64,000 nucleotides of DNA from Phoma sp. XZ068 (lineage: Eukaryota; Ascomycota; Dothideomycetes; Pleosporales; Didymellaceae). The notes under the pieces were generated by a model that worked only from the letters and a program-made list of their open reading frames with translations, did not search any database and was not told where the DNA came from. Positions 33,057 through 43,673 of this stretch are shown here, piece by piece. The stretch's first letter is position 1. The number at the start of each line of letters is the position of its first letter. A program made the translations under genes and the position numbers. The stretch spans positions 1,550,001-1,614,000 of the forward strand of contig RBKR01000005.1 in assembly GCA_004835665.1 (NCBI GenBank), given 5' to 3'.

Positions 33057-34080
33057 TCATGCCGGCTGCTTGAGCTGCTCCTCCCACGTATTCAGCATAC
33101 TTGCAGTGACGTTCTTTCCTCCACACACTACAATCACCACCTTACTCGCGTCTGTCAGCTCTGGCATCAATTGTCTGAGTCTCCCTTCATAACACAGCGC
33201 AAGAGACACTCCACAAGAAGCCTCAACCATGATCCTCTCATCGTTGGCAAATCGCACACACCCTTCCATGGCCTCTCTGTCCTTTAGGACTACACTCTTG
33301 ACAAAGTCGCTCTTTGCATACTCGTAGGCCTGCTTTGCCACCGTCCTTGCGCCAAGAGTCGTTGCAATACTCGTAATTGCCGGCAACGTACTCAATTTTC
33401 CTTCTCTTAGAGACAGCGCCAACGAATCCGCACCCTCGGTCTCGACCGCAAGAACTTTCATCCCATCGCACCTCTCTGCTGCCTTACTCCTCCCCAGCAT
33501 GAGTCCACTGAACAATCCCCCGCCACCCACACTGCACACAACCACATCCGGCGCTTGTCCCAAGTCCTCCAGCACTTCAGGAATCATCGTCGAATTGCCC
33601 TCCCAGATCTCCTGAGCATCAAAAGGCGGCACGTAAACCGGCTTCTCGCCCCGCTGCTCCGCCTCTGGAATCACAACATCTCGCAGATACGCATCAGCTT
33701 CGTACCAGCTCGTGCCTTCCTGCACAACCTCCGAAGCACCCGCCTCTCGGATCTTTCCAATCATGAATTCGCTCGTGCTCAGCGGCACGACGATTGTCGC
33801 GGGCGAACCGAGACTGACGGCTGCGCAGACGCATGCTAGACCTGCGTTTCCGCCGCTGGAGGAGTAGAAGTGGATCTTCTCACGGTCCGTTTGGGGAGGA
33901 GAGCGAAGAGAGGTGTGAAAGTAAGAGATTCCCAATTCCCCGCGATTTGAAGGAGCCGGAAGGTTGCAGATTCTCGAGTTTTAGGTAGATTTGACAGCCA
34001 GCCGATTTGGAGAGGGTGGTGGAGTGGATGAGAGGGGTGCTGCGCCAGGGTTGGGTGAGGTGGACCGTGGGAGGTGACAT
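33057..34080 (-). pseudogene. L-serine/threonine dehydratase (CHA1-like), frameshifted
   Basis: PLP-dependent enzyme that deaminates Ser/Thr to pyruvate/2-oxobutyrate. The N-terminal part (ATG 34080; another in-frame ATG at 34119) reads TPLIHSTTLSKSAGCQIYLK and has PSGSFKSRGIGN, in which Lys45 is the PLP Schiff-base lysine. It then stops at TGA 33882-33880. The rest continues in another frame: EKIHFYSSSGGNAGLACV (PLP phosphate loop), VCSVGGGGLFSGLMLG and VVIVVCGGKNVTA to a stop at 33059-33057. The shift lies between about 33937 and 33883, most simply in the GTTTGGGGA run (33889-33897). No GT donor exists in that interval, so an intron cannot explain it. All catalytic motifs are otherwise intact, so this is either a recent lesion or a sequence error. 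Confidence 0.85.
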
Positions 34081-34617
34081 TTTGGACAAGGTTTTGCTGA
34101 TCTGCTTGATATTTCCCATGAATTTTGGGTGTTGTTGATTAAGTACTTATCATGAAGGTGGAAGTACGCGTAGGGCGTGAACTGTACACTAGCGCGATGT
34201 ATGAGGCGCGTTGTGGGGCATGAATCATTTTGCCACCTCACCTCGATCACATCTCCTCGTTTCTATCGTCTTCGTCGCAGCCCCGTCTGTTCATCTTGCG
34301 CTTGAGTACATCTCGGGGACAGTTTCATGGTGTTTGCATGAAAGCACGATCAACATGAGCTTCGGGCGATCGTCCTGTCACGATTGCGCCATCTGCGACC
34401 AATGCAACGGTTCCTGCAAGGGCTTATCTAAACTTGCATGTCATCTTAGGCCACTCCACTCAACTTGACTCACGTGCACTAAAACCTCACTGCATGCTCA
34501 CGTTTAAGGATACCAATATATGACACATCCTGGCTTTCCTCTCGTCGTTGACCAACGATCATTAACATTGAGCGCAAACCGGCCAAGTAAAGCATACTGT
34601 CCAACAAGTGACAGGAC
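34081..34617. promoter_or_regulatory. Divergent intergenic region, dehydratase / GNAT
   Basis: 537 bp between head-to-head genes; presumed shared promoter zone. A CACGTG core (CTCACGTGC) lies near 34471. No gene is seen. Confidence 0.45.
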
Positions 34618-35631
34618 ATGGCTACACCATCACATCTGATCCACCCCGCAAACTCACTCTCCGAAGCCTCGTCCCTTTGGTATCCCATTATCCGCGACCT
34701 AGGATGGAACCGCTCGCTTGCCGACGGGCCTGCGCACTACCACGCTGCCCAAGATGGCAGGACATGGCTACTCGTCGCTCCGCAAAATGCATCATCAACG
34801 CCTAATAGCTCCAAGCAAGAATCAGGCTCGGAGTCTGTTTCTACAAACGCAAAACCTCAAGGCTGTGTTGTCGCTCTATCTTACCCCAACGGTACTGGTT
34901 GGGTTGGCTTTTTCATCATGAGCGAACTGTACAGAGGCAAGGGACTGGGTGCTGCGCTGTGGCGTGGTATGGACAAGGTCTGGGAGCGGGACCAGATTGG
35001 AGTCATAGGTCTAGACGGCGTCGAAGAGCAAGTTCCCACGTACACGCGTCGCGGATTTGTGGACGTGGGTCGGATTCCCTTGATGATGTGCTCCACCGAG
35101 GACGTCATCAACTTCAACACTATCGCCAAGGCGAAAGACGACTATGAAAGGCCTGCAGGAGAGTTTGAAGATATCTCAAGGCCGAGTAGGGAACATCTCG
35201 CAGCTTTGGACCTTGCCCATACAGGATTGGACCGGAGTCGGTACTGGGTGACGTCCAATCTCTTAGATCGAGATGATGTGTTTGGCTACGTGCATTACGA
35301 CGACTCCAGGCTTACAGGACTTGTTCTCGTTCGTGGATGCGAGGATGGACACAGGATCGGGCCGCTCTTTGCGCCATCCCCGGCCGTGGCTGCGCATCTC
35401 CTACGTTTGATGATGCAGCATCCGTCTGTCACTGAGTCAAAGGGAAGTCTTATTGCTGAGGTCTTCGGAATCAATGAGGACGGCACAAAGGTGTTTGAGA
35501 GCCTAGGATGGAAGCGTGTGGGCGTGGAGTACCATCGCATGTGGTACATGGGAAAGGTGCCGAAGGAACAGAGTGAGAGTGGACTTGGGACGAAGGGTAT
35601 GTTTGCTATCTTCGATGCGGCTTGTGGGTGA
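34618..35631 (+). CDS. GNAT-family N-acetyltransferase
   Basis: Single-exon protein of 337 residues. The acetyl-CoA motif A is clear: GWVGFFIMSELYRGKGLGAA (about 94-113), with RGKGLG fitting the Q/R-x-x-G-x-G/A loop, followed by the expected helix. The strand pair IGVIGLDGVEEQVPTYTRRG completes the fold. The C-terminal half (LTGLVLVRGCEDGHRIGPLF, then AAHLLRLMMQHP) resembles a second GNAT-like lobe, as in YitH/HolE-type proteins. Substrate cannot be read from sequence. The gene is divergent from the serine dehydratase and convergent with the F-box gene; no pathway link is evident. Confidence 0.88.
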   Translation: MATPSHLIHPANSLSEASSLWYPIIRDLGWNRSLADGPAHYHAAQDGRTWLLVAPQNASSTPNSSKQESGSESVSTNAKPQGCVVALSYPNGTGWVGFFIMSELYRGKGLGAALWRGMDKVWERDQIGVIGLDGVEEQVPTYTRRGFVDVGRIPLMMCSTEDVINFNTIAKAKDDYERPAGEFEDISRPSREHLAALDLAHTGLDRSRYWVTSNLLDRDDVFGYVHYDDSRLTGLVLVRGCEDGHRIGPLFAPSPAVAAHLLRLMMQHPSVTESKGSLIAEVFGINEDGTKVFESLGWKRVGVEYHRMWYMGKVPKEQSESGLGTKGMFAIFDAACG

Positions 35632-35831
35632 TAAGAGGAAGATCTTCGTGGACATGAGTCGGGTTCTATCGATATTTTGCTCGGTTAAGAACGTCACCAA
35701 GCTCAGACACGAAAGATGAATACAGTACTGAGATTATCCAGAATATTTGAAGTTTATTATTGCATTTCACAGGCCCATCATTCTTTTTGGAGACCGGAAC
35801 TTGTCGTGAATGACTCCTCCCTATTGATTGA

Positions 35832-37343
35832 TCAATTCGTAGCCTGTATGTGCTCTGTGTGGATTTGCTGGATGGACACGGAGCAAGCCACGTCAATCTG
35901 AAGCTCTAAAATCAGGATTGCTTCCCCATGCGATCTAACTTGCGAAGGTGCTATTAGCTCATTTTGAATCTGCAAGTACCCACTATGGTTAGTACCAGCA
36001 ACATCTCCCCATAAAGTAAGCACTCTAGTCTCGAACTTCAGACCCCAAGTACCTCGCCAGGTAATGCTAGCACAATTACCAGCCTTGACACTCTTGTATC
36101 TGAACACCGCAGCATGCCCAATTCCTCCATTCCAGAGCTCCATGATTTGAAGTTTTGGCATATTTCTGGTTGCCAGTGCGGCTGAGTAAAGCAGCCCGTT
36201 AATGTCCTTCGGTTCCTTCTGTGGAACGAGATCGCGAGAGGTAAGCGATAAGGTTTGGAGCTGTTTCCATACCCAGTGTGATTGACACACGTCCCAAAAT
36301 GAACTTGCGTCTGTTATGAAAGCTGCAGACAAATGTTGGAGACCGAGGCTTGCTTCGGCGAGTTCTTTTGTTACTCGTATGCTTGCTGTTCTGATAGGTT
36401 CTGCGTCTAGGGACTCGTGGAGACCTGTGGAATTGATAGATATGTATGTCTCATTCAAATCTTCAAATATGATCAATCTTTTCAAAGTAGTTGGCACGAG
36501 AGATCTGAAAAACTGTTGTGAGCCTGCAGTCAACGGTTAACAATAGACTCCGCTTCATTTGCTTTTTGTACCATCAGTACACGAACACTTACGTAGATCT
36601 GTACGTCTTTGATTGTAACGCCCCCATTCCCTCCATGGCTCAAAGTGTATTTCTTCCAGATTTGGGAGACATGTGGCCAGGCAACTGAGAGCGACTGGAT
36701 CCCATCGTCGACGTGTTTGTCGTCGCAAAAGAAGATGGGTAATGGCAGGGACCTTTGGCACAGTAGTCCAGAAATTGTTCTCCCCCTCATGGAAATCAAC
36801 ATCCGGGAAAATCCTTTCAATGGCGGCAATACTTGGAAATTGAGTTGATGATCTGTGCACCGTGTCATGGTGTGACATAGGCCTCGGAGGATTGCTTGAG
36901 CTAAGTCTTTCGGCGGGCTGAAAGCGTATGTACTTAAAGTGATGCTGTGAGTCGGAGGGAGAATGAATGCTGATATCGAGCTTCATCATTCCGTCGAGCG
37001 GACGCACACTAAGAGCACATAGTAATTTTCGTATACCATCCTCGACAATAGCTCGGTTGGTATCCATCATATCCTCTGTTTCGTTCAGGTCGCACTCGGT
37101 GCAGTCATACTCCTGAAGTTCAATAGTATACCAGATATACTTAATCAGGCCAAGGTTTCGTGTGGCCTTGAGTTTGAACGTTGAAAAGTCGCGGGCTGTG
37201 AATCTGAGTGAATGAAAATTATATTTTTCGACAGCAGTTTGCCACTCTCGACAAACGGAGGCATATAGTGCTACTTTGCCCTCATGTATCAGCGCTTCGA
37301 GAATCATACCTCTAAGCTCTGCGGCTAGTGATGCCCAGTGCAT
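35832..37343 (-). CDS. F-box-like protein
   Basis: Two exons, 37343-36593 and 36523-35832, with intron 36592-36524 (GTAAGT..CTGCAG), giving 480 residues. The ATG at 37343 is chosen because it starts the F-box-like segment MHWASLAAELRGMILEALI, followed by LYASVCREWQTAVEKYNFHS, the usual L-P-x-E-h-x-x-x-I-L..V-C-R-x-W pattern. The middle has TTVPKVPAITHLLLRRQTRR and LPNLEEIHFEPWREW, and the end IMELWNGG, as in the large lineage-specific family of fungal F-box proteins. Such proteins recruit substrates to SCF ubiquitin ligases; the substrate is unknown. It flanks the gene-poor stretch, a usual setting for this family. Confidence 0.8.
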
Positions 37344-38232
37344 CTTGACTGTGGTGAGAGAAGTGTGACGATGAAATTCGTTGTCCGCTTGAAGGATAAG
37401 TGATGGCACGTCCCTGTGCACCCTTCAGTTAAATAGATCTGTTTGTAAAATTGTAGCCCAATTAATACACTTTCACGGAACCTGTTCTGTTGGGACACGT
37501 AGGCGTAAACTGGGGCAACCAAACTTACGATCCCAAACTTTGAGGATCTGGAGCTTCAATAAATGACAAATTTACAAAGTGCACAGACATTTTAAGGGTG
37601 GGGTAGTAGCCCTTCTCTGCAGTGGGTAGCAGTATTGGCTAGTACTTACTCAGCCCTTGATTCAGCTACTAAAGATGTAGGCCGACAAATCACTCAGGGC
37701 CAGCAAAGTCGCTGATCTGTCACAAGGACATGGCACCCCAAATTCGCCACCCTTATATATAAAAGTCTCATGATATGCTAGGCGTATCAGAAAATGGTGA
37801 TAATGAGATATTTCATGTGCGGTAGTTGCGCGGCTCCGAAAAGATACAACAATCAAATTAATCTGATAAAATATGGTTTCCGAGTCACCCATTGCCTAGC
37901 CTGGTTAGTGTCGAGCATATGAGGGTCGCTATACCAAAACAATAAATGTCTCAATTTATGCGCGCGAGTGACAAAAGCGCCACATTCCAAACCGCCTCGA
38001 ACTCATCTCTCCTGTCTTATTTCTTTCCATGTCTTCATTCTCGAATTCTCCCATATAAGCTGAGTAATACCAAAACACGGCTGCTACAATACTAATACTT
38101 TGTTGTGTAGAATAAGATCCCCTTTTGCAGTGCTCGTACAGCCTTAGTTCCATGCATTTCACTCCGCTGAGGAGCAGTATTCTCTACCCGGGTCTGTACC
38201 GCAGTGCATTCCAACCAATCAGAAAATATCGA

Positions 38233-38333
38233 TCTATTCTAGAGTCCTGCGGGAGGGGTTCTATTCTAGAGTCCTGCGGGAGGGGTTCTATTCTAGAGTC
38301 CTGCGGGAGGGGTTCTATTCTAGAGCCCTGCGG
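38233..38333 (+). repeat. 27-bp minisatellite, three exact copies plus a partial one
   Basis: Three identical units at 38233-38259, 38260-38286 and 38287-38313 (first 20 bases TCTATTCTAGAGTCCTGCGG) and a diverged partial unit from 38314. The period is nine codons; in one plus-strand frame it would read SILESCGRG repeatedly within a 114-codon frame starting at 38152. Nothing else supports that frame as a gene. Confidence 0.95.
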
Positions 38334-39501
38334 CACAAGATGCAATCATTCGTTTTCCTTGACTACATACCGTACTGTAAGCAACGCACCCCATGATTCT
38401 AAACCCCTTGCAGTAGCCACTTACAAATTAGTGAGCAACAAGGTAACGACAGCAGCAGTTACTACCGCCCACTTGGGCGTTCGGCGCATTCTGTAAACAA
38501 GCAAGATAAAGACCAAGGGCAGGCTCTGGCCTCGTCTGGCATAAACACGCCAAGTGTCAGGAGGGGGTATACACAGTAGAGAGTAGAGATTTCACTGTTA
38601 TGTTGCTTGTTATAGTATGTCGTCCTATTGTATTGCTGTGGTTTTACTTATATACAGCCATAGCACAAAGGTAACTGCCTTGACCATGTAACGATATGTT
38701 GAACTTGAATAGACCATTAGTGCTTTCGAGACCGCACGTAGAATGACATCTGTAGCACACGAGCACTAGTCCTTGCAACGTCTTCATGTAGTCTATATTT
38801 GATCTTGAAACCGGCTCGAGCTTTCCGTTGAGGCCTGAAGGTGTCTGCGGCGTGGACGCCGGGAGTGTTGGATCTCAAACCCCTAAACCAAGAGCGATGG
38901 CTTCTATCTGTGCCATAGTGAAAACGAACGGCATGGTTGGTGTAGCTGGTGCTGTCGCTCTCACTGTGCCTTTCGGCAAAGCCTGATCGTGCGAGCGTCA
39001 GCTTGACCAAGTGGCGTAGGACGGCGCAAATTTGAAGTAGAGCAGAACGATGATCTGAGTCCGGTAGAGCTGGCGATAAGATGTTGAGAGTGCTTGTCCC
39101 TGAGATTACAGGGGCACCGTTAATTATGCGAGCCGCGTAGGAAAAAGTCGTTCCAGGACGAGATAGACGATTCTGAGCGACGAAAGCGGAGCCAATATCG
39201 CTGCTGCTGATCGCATGTCGGAGGGCGTCACCAAAACCTTTCTCGCAGGGATATGCGTTTGGCAGAGAACAGAACGTCGAACTCGGACAGATCGAGTCGG
39301 AAGGTAATGGGAGGCAATAATGTCATGCCATTGCTGTGTCGGAATGCTGACTACGTGCGAGACCATTGGAAACATCTATCGTAGTTATGTCAGCTGAATG
39401 CTCAGTAAAGCAGTATGCTTTCAGTTCCACGTACTCGGGTAGGGTATTGTCCGAAGGAGACATGAGCATGCTAGCCGATTTGCCGGCTTCATAGAATAGA
39501 A

Positions 39502-39519
39502 CCCCCCCCCCCCCCCCCC
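39502..39519. repeat. C18 homopolymer tract
   Basis: Eighteen consecutive C on the plus strand, followed within 25 bp by GGGGGG and CCCCC runs. It could form a G-quadruplex/i-motif. The true length is uncertain because such runs are error-prone in sequencing. Confidence 0.9.
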
Positions 39520-41529
39520 AAACCACCCACACTGGGGGGCCCTCAACCCCCGGAGAGACGGAGAGCGCGATCTCCGCCGGCCAACGCCGCCCGGATGGCC
39601 ATCTCCTATTGGACACAATTCATCAGCAATCATCATTACCTGTGAGTTAACACACCAGTGGGGTGGACTGTATCAGTTCGGAGATTCACAGAATGCGTAC
39701 AGCATGGAGACAGCGCCTCAAGGTGGCGAGGTCGGCCGGAGATCTGCTCTCCAACACGACCGCCGCTGCGGCTTGGGTGGCCGCGACGGCGGCCGTGAGT
39801 CTGACCCGGAGGTCGAGGGCGCGAAGACGGTCGCTTGCTCTACATCATTATGTTAGCAATTGTTCAAAAGGATGGTCAAAGTCAGTAAGAAGCAGCGGAA
39901 GAGTGAATATCATAGGTGACAAGAATGAAAGATTAGCCAGCTCCAGATACGGTGCTCAGATCAGCTAGACTGTGACGGCACATTGCCAGGAATGATGTAG
40001 TTTGGCGCATTCGTCAATGTAAGTCGATGACTGTGAAGACCCAAATGTATCGCCCATCGAATGTAGGTGACGGAAAAGATGTTTCCGTAATGCTGATCTA
40101 TCGTGGGCGGTGGACGCGTGTATATTTGTGAATGTGAACCAGTCGAATGTTACGGATATGCTGCAAATGTCGTGAGGCAGCCGGGCGTGCTCGATCGCGT
40201 AGCATTGAACGACCGAAGGACGCTCTCGTTAAGGAGAAGTAGCCGAAGCAGGTAATCAAAAAACGGTGATCGAGAGAGAAGGATACGGAGATGCTACATG
40301 TGCAGAGGGAAGAGAATGGTGGTAGGGATGAGTACTTACGGAATCATTTTTTTTGGATGATGAGGAGAAGAAAGGGAACAAGCGCAGGACATTCTACAAC
40401 AACAAAAACAACAATGGCACCAATGCCGCTTCCCCAAGACCCTTCGGTGATCCAAACATACCTTCTAGTCGCCCTACGTCCTTTCTGTGTGTCGAGGTGT
40501 GGAGAAAGGAACAGCAGTTGAGGTTAGGAAGCAGCACAGGACCGACAGCGGGAACCAAGTATACTCCAGAAACGAACGTACGAGAAAAGTGTTTAATCTT
40601 TCAGAGCTCCCTTCGATAATGCCTCAATCTACAAGTGCACTCTATAATACTAGGGCGCAGATGGGAACTAGGGTTAGAGCGACAGGGATATTTCAAAACT
40701 TTAACATTTGCATATACGTACTGACATTGAATTCCTGTCTATGTTGCGCTCATTACACATGACGTTGAAAGCCAATAGCGTGATTGATGCGTACTCGCTG
40801 CTCTGATTATATATTAATAGAAAAAATCTTCCTTGGTAGGCTCTAATCATTTTGAGTTGCGCTCCGCTCTGAGAAGCTCTCGCACAGTGCTGATTCACAC
40901 CCCACTGCTGCAATGTCTACTCAAGCATGCAGCTTGTTAATCACAGCATAGGCAGCGTCCCCTAAAATCCTTGATAGGTTCAAGCACATACGAATAATAT
41001 GCGGGCGACTTAGAACAAACTTACAGATTTCGACCGTGCCCACACAACAGTCAACCTTGGAATGAAGTCATTATTGCGCAGCCTGTAGTCTCTTGGGCCA
41101 AGTCGATGTGTTTAGCTGCGGGTAGTGTACGGACTGTAGGCGAGAGACCTCATTCGGTATAGAGTCAGGTCGGGCTGGGGGTGCAGAGCATGTTTGCTAA
41201 CTTCTATATGTATGCGGCCTATAGTGACAAAATGCAGATCTTGTAGCATCTCCATAGGAAATACCGCAGATCTGTGATCACGATGTCGGGCGTACCATGA
41301 GCTTCATAACAATTTCCTAGTATGGAAATATTGCAAATGTGTCGAACGCAGCAGGAATTTAATTTGCCCTTCGCCCACTGAGAAGCACGACGGTAATTGC
41401 ACTGACTCAAGTGCGTCTGCGGGATCTCAACAAATGACTCAATCACCAATTTTCAAGTTCGCCCCACCAAACTTCCCGACACCCCTCCACACACACCTTC
41501 GACGCGCTACAACGCACAACTCGCTCACG

Positions 41530-42919
41530 ATGCCGCCTTCTATATGCGCAGTGTGCAATACGAATCGCGCCCTTATCCTGCGCCCGAAAGACCACTCCAA
41601 GCTCTGCAAACCGTGCTTCATCAACATCTTCGAGACCGAAATCCACCACACCATCCTCTCGACGAACCTGTTCCAGCGCGGAGAGCGCATTGCAATCGGC
41701 GCGTCAGGCGGCAAAGACTCGACGGTACTCGCCTCTGTCCTCAAGACTCTCAACGAGCGCTACGACTATGGTCTCGATTTGATCCTGCTGTCGATCGACG
41801 AGGGCATCAAAGGGTACAGAGATGACTCTCTGGAGACGGTGAAGCGTAATGCTGAGCAGTATGATATGCCTTTGACGATTCTGGGGTATGCGGAGCTGTA
41901 TGGGTGGACTATGGATCAGGTTGTGGAGCAGGTGGGAAAGAAAGGAAATTGCACGTATTGTGGTGTTTTCCGCAGACAGGCCTTGGATCGAGGAGCGTCA
42001 AGGCTGGGAGTCAAGCACGTCGTGACCGGTCACAATGCGGATGATGTCGCTGAGACCGTTCTCATGAACTGTAAGTATCCATGCCTTTCTTTACATCGCA
42101 GTAAGTGCCGCTTGCTAACGTCAAACAGTACTTCGAGGCGACCTTCCCCGTCTGTCCCGTACAACCTCGATCGTCACCTCCACACCCTCTTTGACCCCCT
42201 CCTCCGGCCCAGTCGCAGACAACACCAACATCAAACGCTCTAAACCCCTCAAATACGCTTACGAGAAGGAAATCGTCCTCTACGCACACCACAAGCAACT
42301 CGACTACTTCAGCACCGAATGCATATACTCCCCCGAAGCCTTCCGCGGTAGCGCACGCGCTCTGATCAAGAATCTGGAAAGAGTCCGACCAAGCGCAATC
42401 CTGGACGTAGTCAGGAGTGGCGAGGACATGGCGCGCCTGGTCCCCGGCAGTGACGAGGGCTGCGGCGGAACCTGCAGCTCCAGCGCAGCGAACATAGGCG
42501 TAGCAGAAGAAGAGGAGGGCGGGTGCGGGAGCGCAGTAGGCAAGAGTATGGCGTCTGTGGAATCGCAACTTGCCGCCAACGACCGCGCCGCCGAGCACAA
42601 CCTGGAAACAGAGATCACCAGCACGCCTGCGAAACCGACACCGCCTCTGTCTACGGCGCCGAGTAAGGGCCAGAAGAAACCCCGCGCCGAGCGCACCGGA
42701 GGCCCGAAGAAGAAGGGCCCGAATAAGCAGGTCATGGGCCAGTGCAAGAAGTGCGGTTACCTATCCAGTCAAGACGTATGCAAAGCGTGTGTTCTACTCG
42801 AGGGCTTGAACAAGAACAGGCCGAAGAACACGATCGAGGTCGGCTACGAAGTACAAGACGTCAGTCTAAGCAGCGTGCGGGACGAGCTGGAGGCTGCTAC
42901 CTTGGCTGCAGAGGGCTGA
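41530..42919 (+). CDS. CTU1: Cytoplasmic tRNA 2-thiolation protein 1
   Basis: NCS6/CTU1, the adenylating subunit that with NCS2 adds sulphur to U34 of tRNA-Lys, -Glu and -Gln in the Urm1 pathway. Exons 41530-42070 and 42129-42919 (intron GTAAGT..GCTAAC..AACAG) give 443 residues. Seen: N-terminal Cys pairs CAVC and CKPC, the PP-loop SGGKDS (59-64), LSIDEGIKGYRDDSLETVKR, the Cys pair in GNCTYCGVFRRQ (C141, C144), TGHNADDVAETVLMNYLRGD spanning the intron, and a C-terminal zinc-ribbon CKKCGYLSSQDVCKAC. An in-frame ATG at 41434 would add 32 residues; 41530 is preferred because the first zinc motif normally starts near the N-terminus. An acidic, Ser-rich insert (about 310-390) is longer than in yeast. 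Confidence 0.96.
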
Positions 42920-43673
42920 AAAGACACGTGCTCTAGTAGCGACGGAGATGTGAATGCGTCCTGAGAGTGAGAGATCCATCAGAGCGGCCGCACAGCATAC
43001 GTCACGCAGGACTATCGAGATGAGTACGCCGAGTTGAAACGTATTCTCAGCGCCCTTTACGCTCTTACGATTACGGAGCCGATAACTTCCAACGCATCGT
43101 TATATCCGCCTCACGCAGCACCCAGTGTCAGCGTCATACACTCACGGTTGCGCTTGACTAGCATGTGCAGCGATGTTGTCCAGGAATGAGCGGTGACGGT
43201 AGCGGTGGCTAGTCGCACGTGGTCATGAGACCACAGGACGAGGCTGACACAATCACACTGACACAAGGTCCTCGAGGCGGTGTCGCACGACTCGTAAGGC
43301 GCACTAGGCGTGCGCTGTGACCAAACTTTGTCTGCACGACGCTGGCCGTGGCTCGGAGGAGTTGTATGGCTTGTTGTGATACTTGCACTTTTCGTGTGTC
43401 ACAGTATCACAAGTGTGTAGCGGAGTATTGACGGGAAGGAGGAGCGGGTACAGTCAGCAAAGGAAAATCGAATGAGAAAATTATATATGAAAGTGTTCAT
43501 TGTCTATCGTGTATTGGAACCGTGTATTGGTTGTGATGAGGATATCAAACGTAGCACCAAGACACCGAGGTGAAATGCTCAACCGGAACCCCAGAACGCC
43601 GTGCTATGCCGCTGTGCATAACTCAGAAGACACGCCGAGGTGTCATCTGAATCGTAACCAAGTCTTGAAATCG
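42920..43673. other. Convergent intergenic region, CTU1 / GH31
   Basis: 754 bp between two tail-to-tail genes; 3' UTRs are expected. No coding frame or repeat was noticed. Confidence 0.5.

Larger units (their letters stand above)
37344..41529. other. 4.2-kb gene-poor stretch
   Basis: The longest gap in the window. It is AT-richer than its surroundings and holds a TATATATAAAAG element near 37754, a 27-bp minisatellite (38233-38333) and a C18 tract (39502-39519). A short GC-rich patch at about 39690-39840 has an exon-like minus frame (see findings). A second minus-strand frame is open at about 40230-40000. I see no transposase, reverse transcriptase or terminal inverted repeat. No complete gene can be supported. 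Confidence 0.5.

Noticed and set aside
33880..33960. Intron as explanation for the dehydratase frame change
   Set aside because: The coding strand has no GT between the PLP-lysine codon and the stop, and the flanks on both sides are conserved protein.
41434..41529. Upstream in-frame ATG of CTU1
   Set aside because: It would place 32 non-conserved residues before the first zinc motif; the 41530 ATG gives the family-typical N-terminus.
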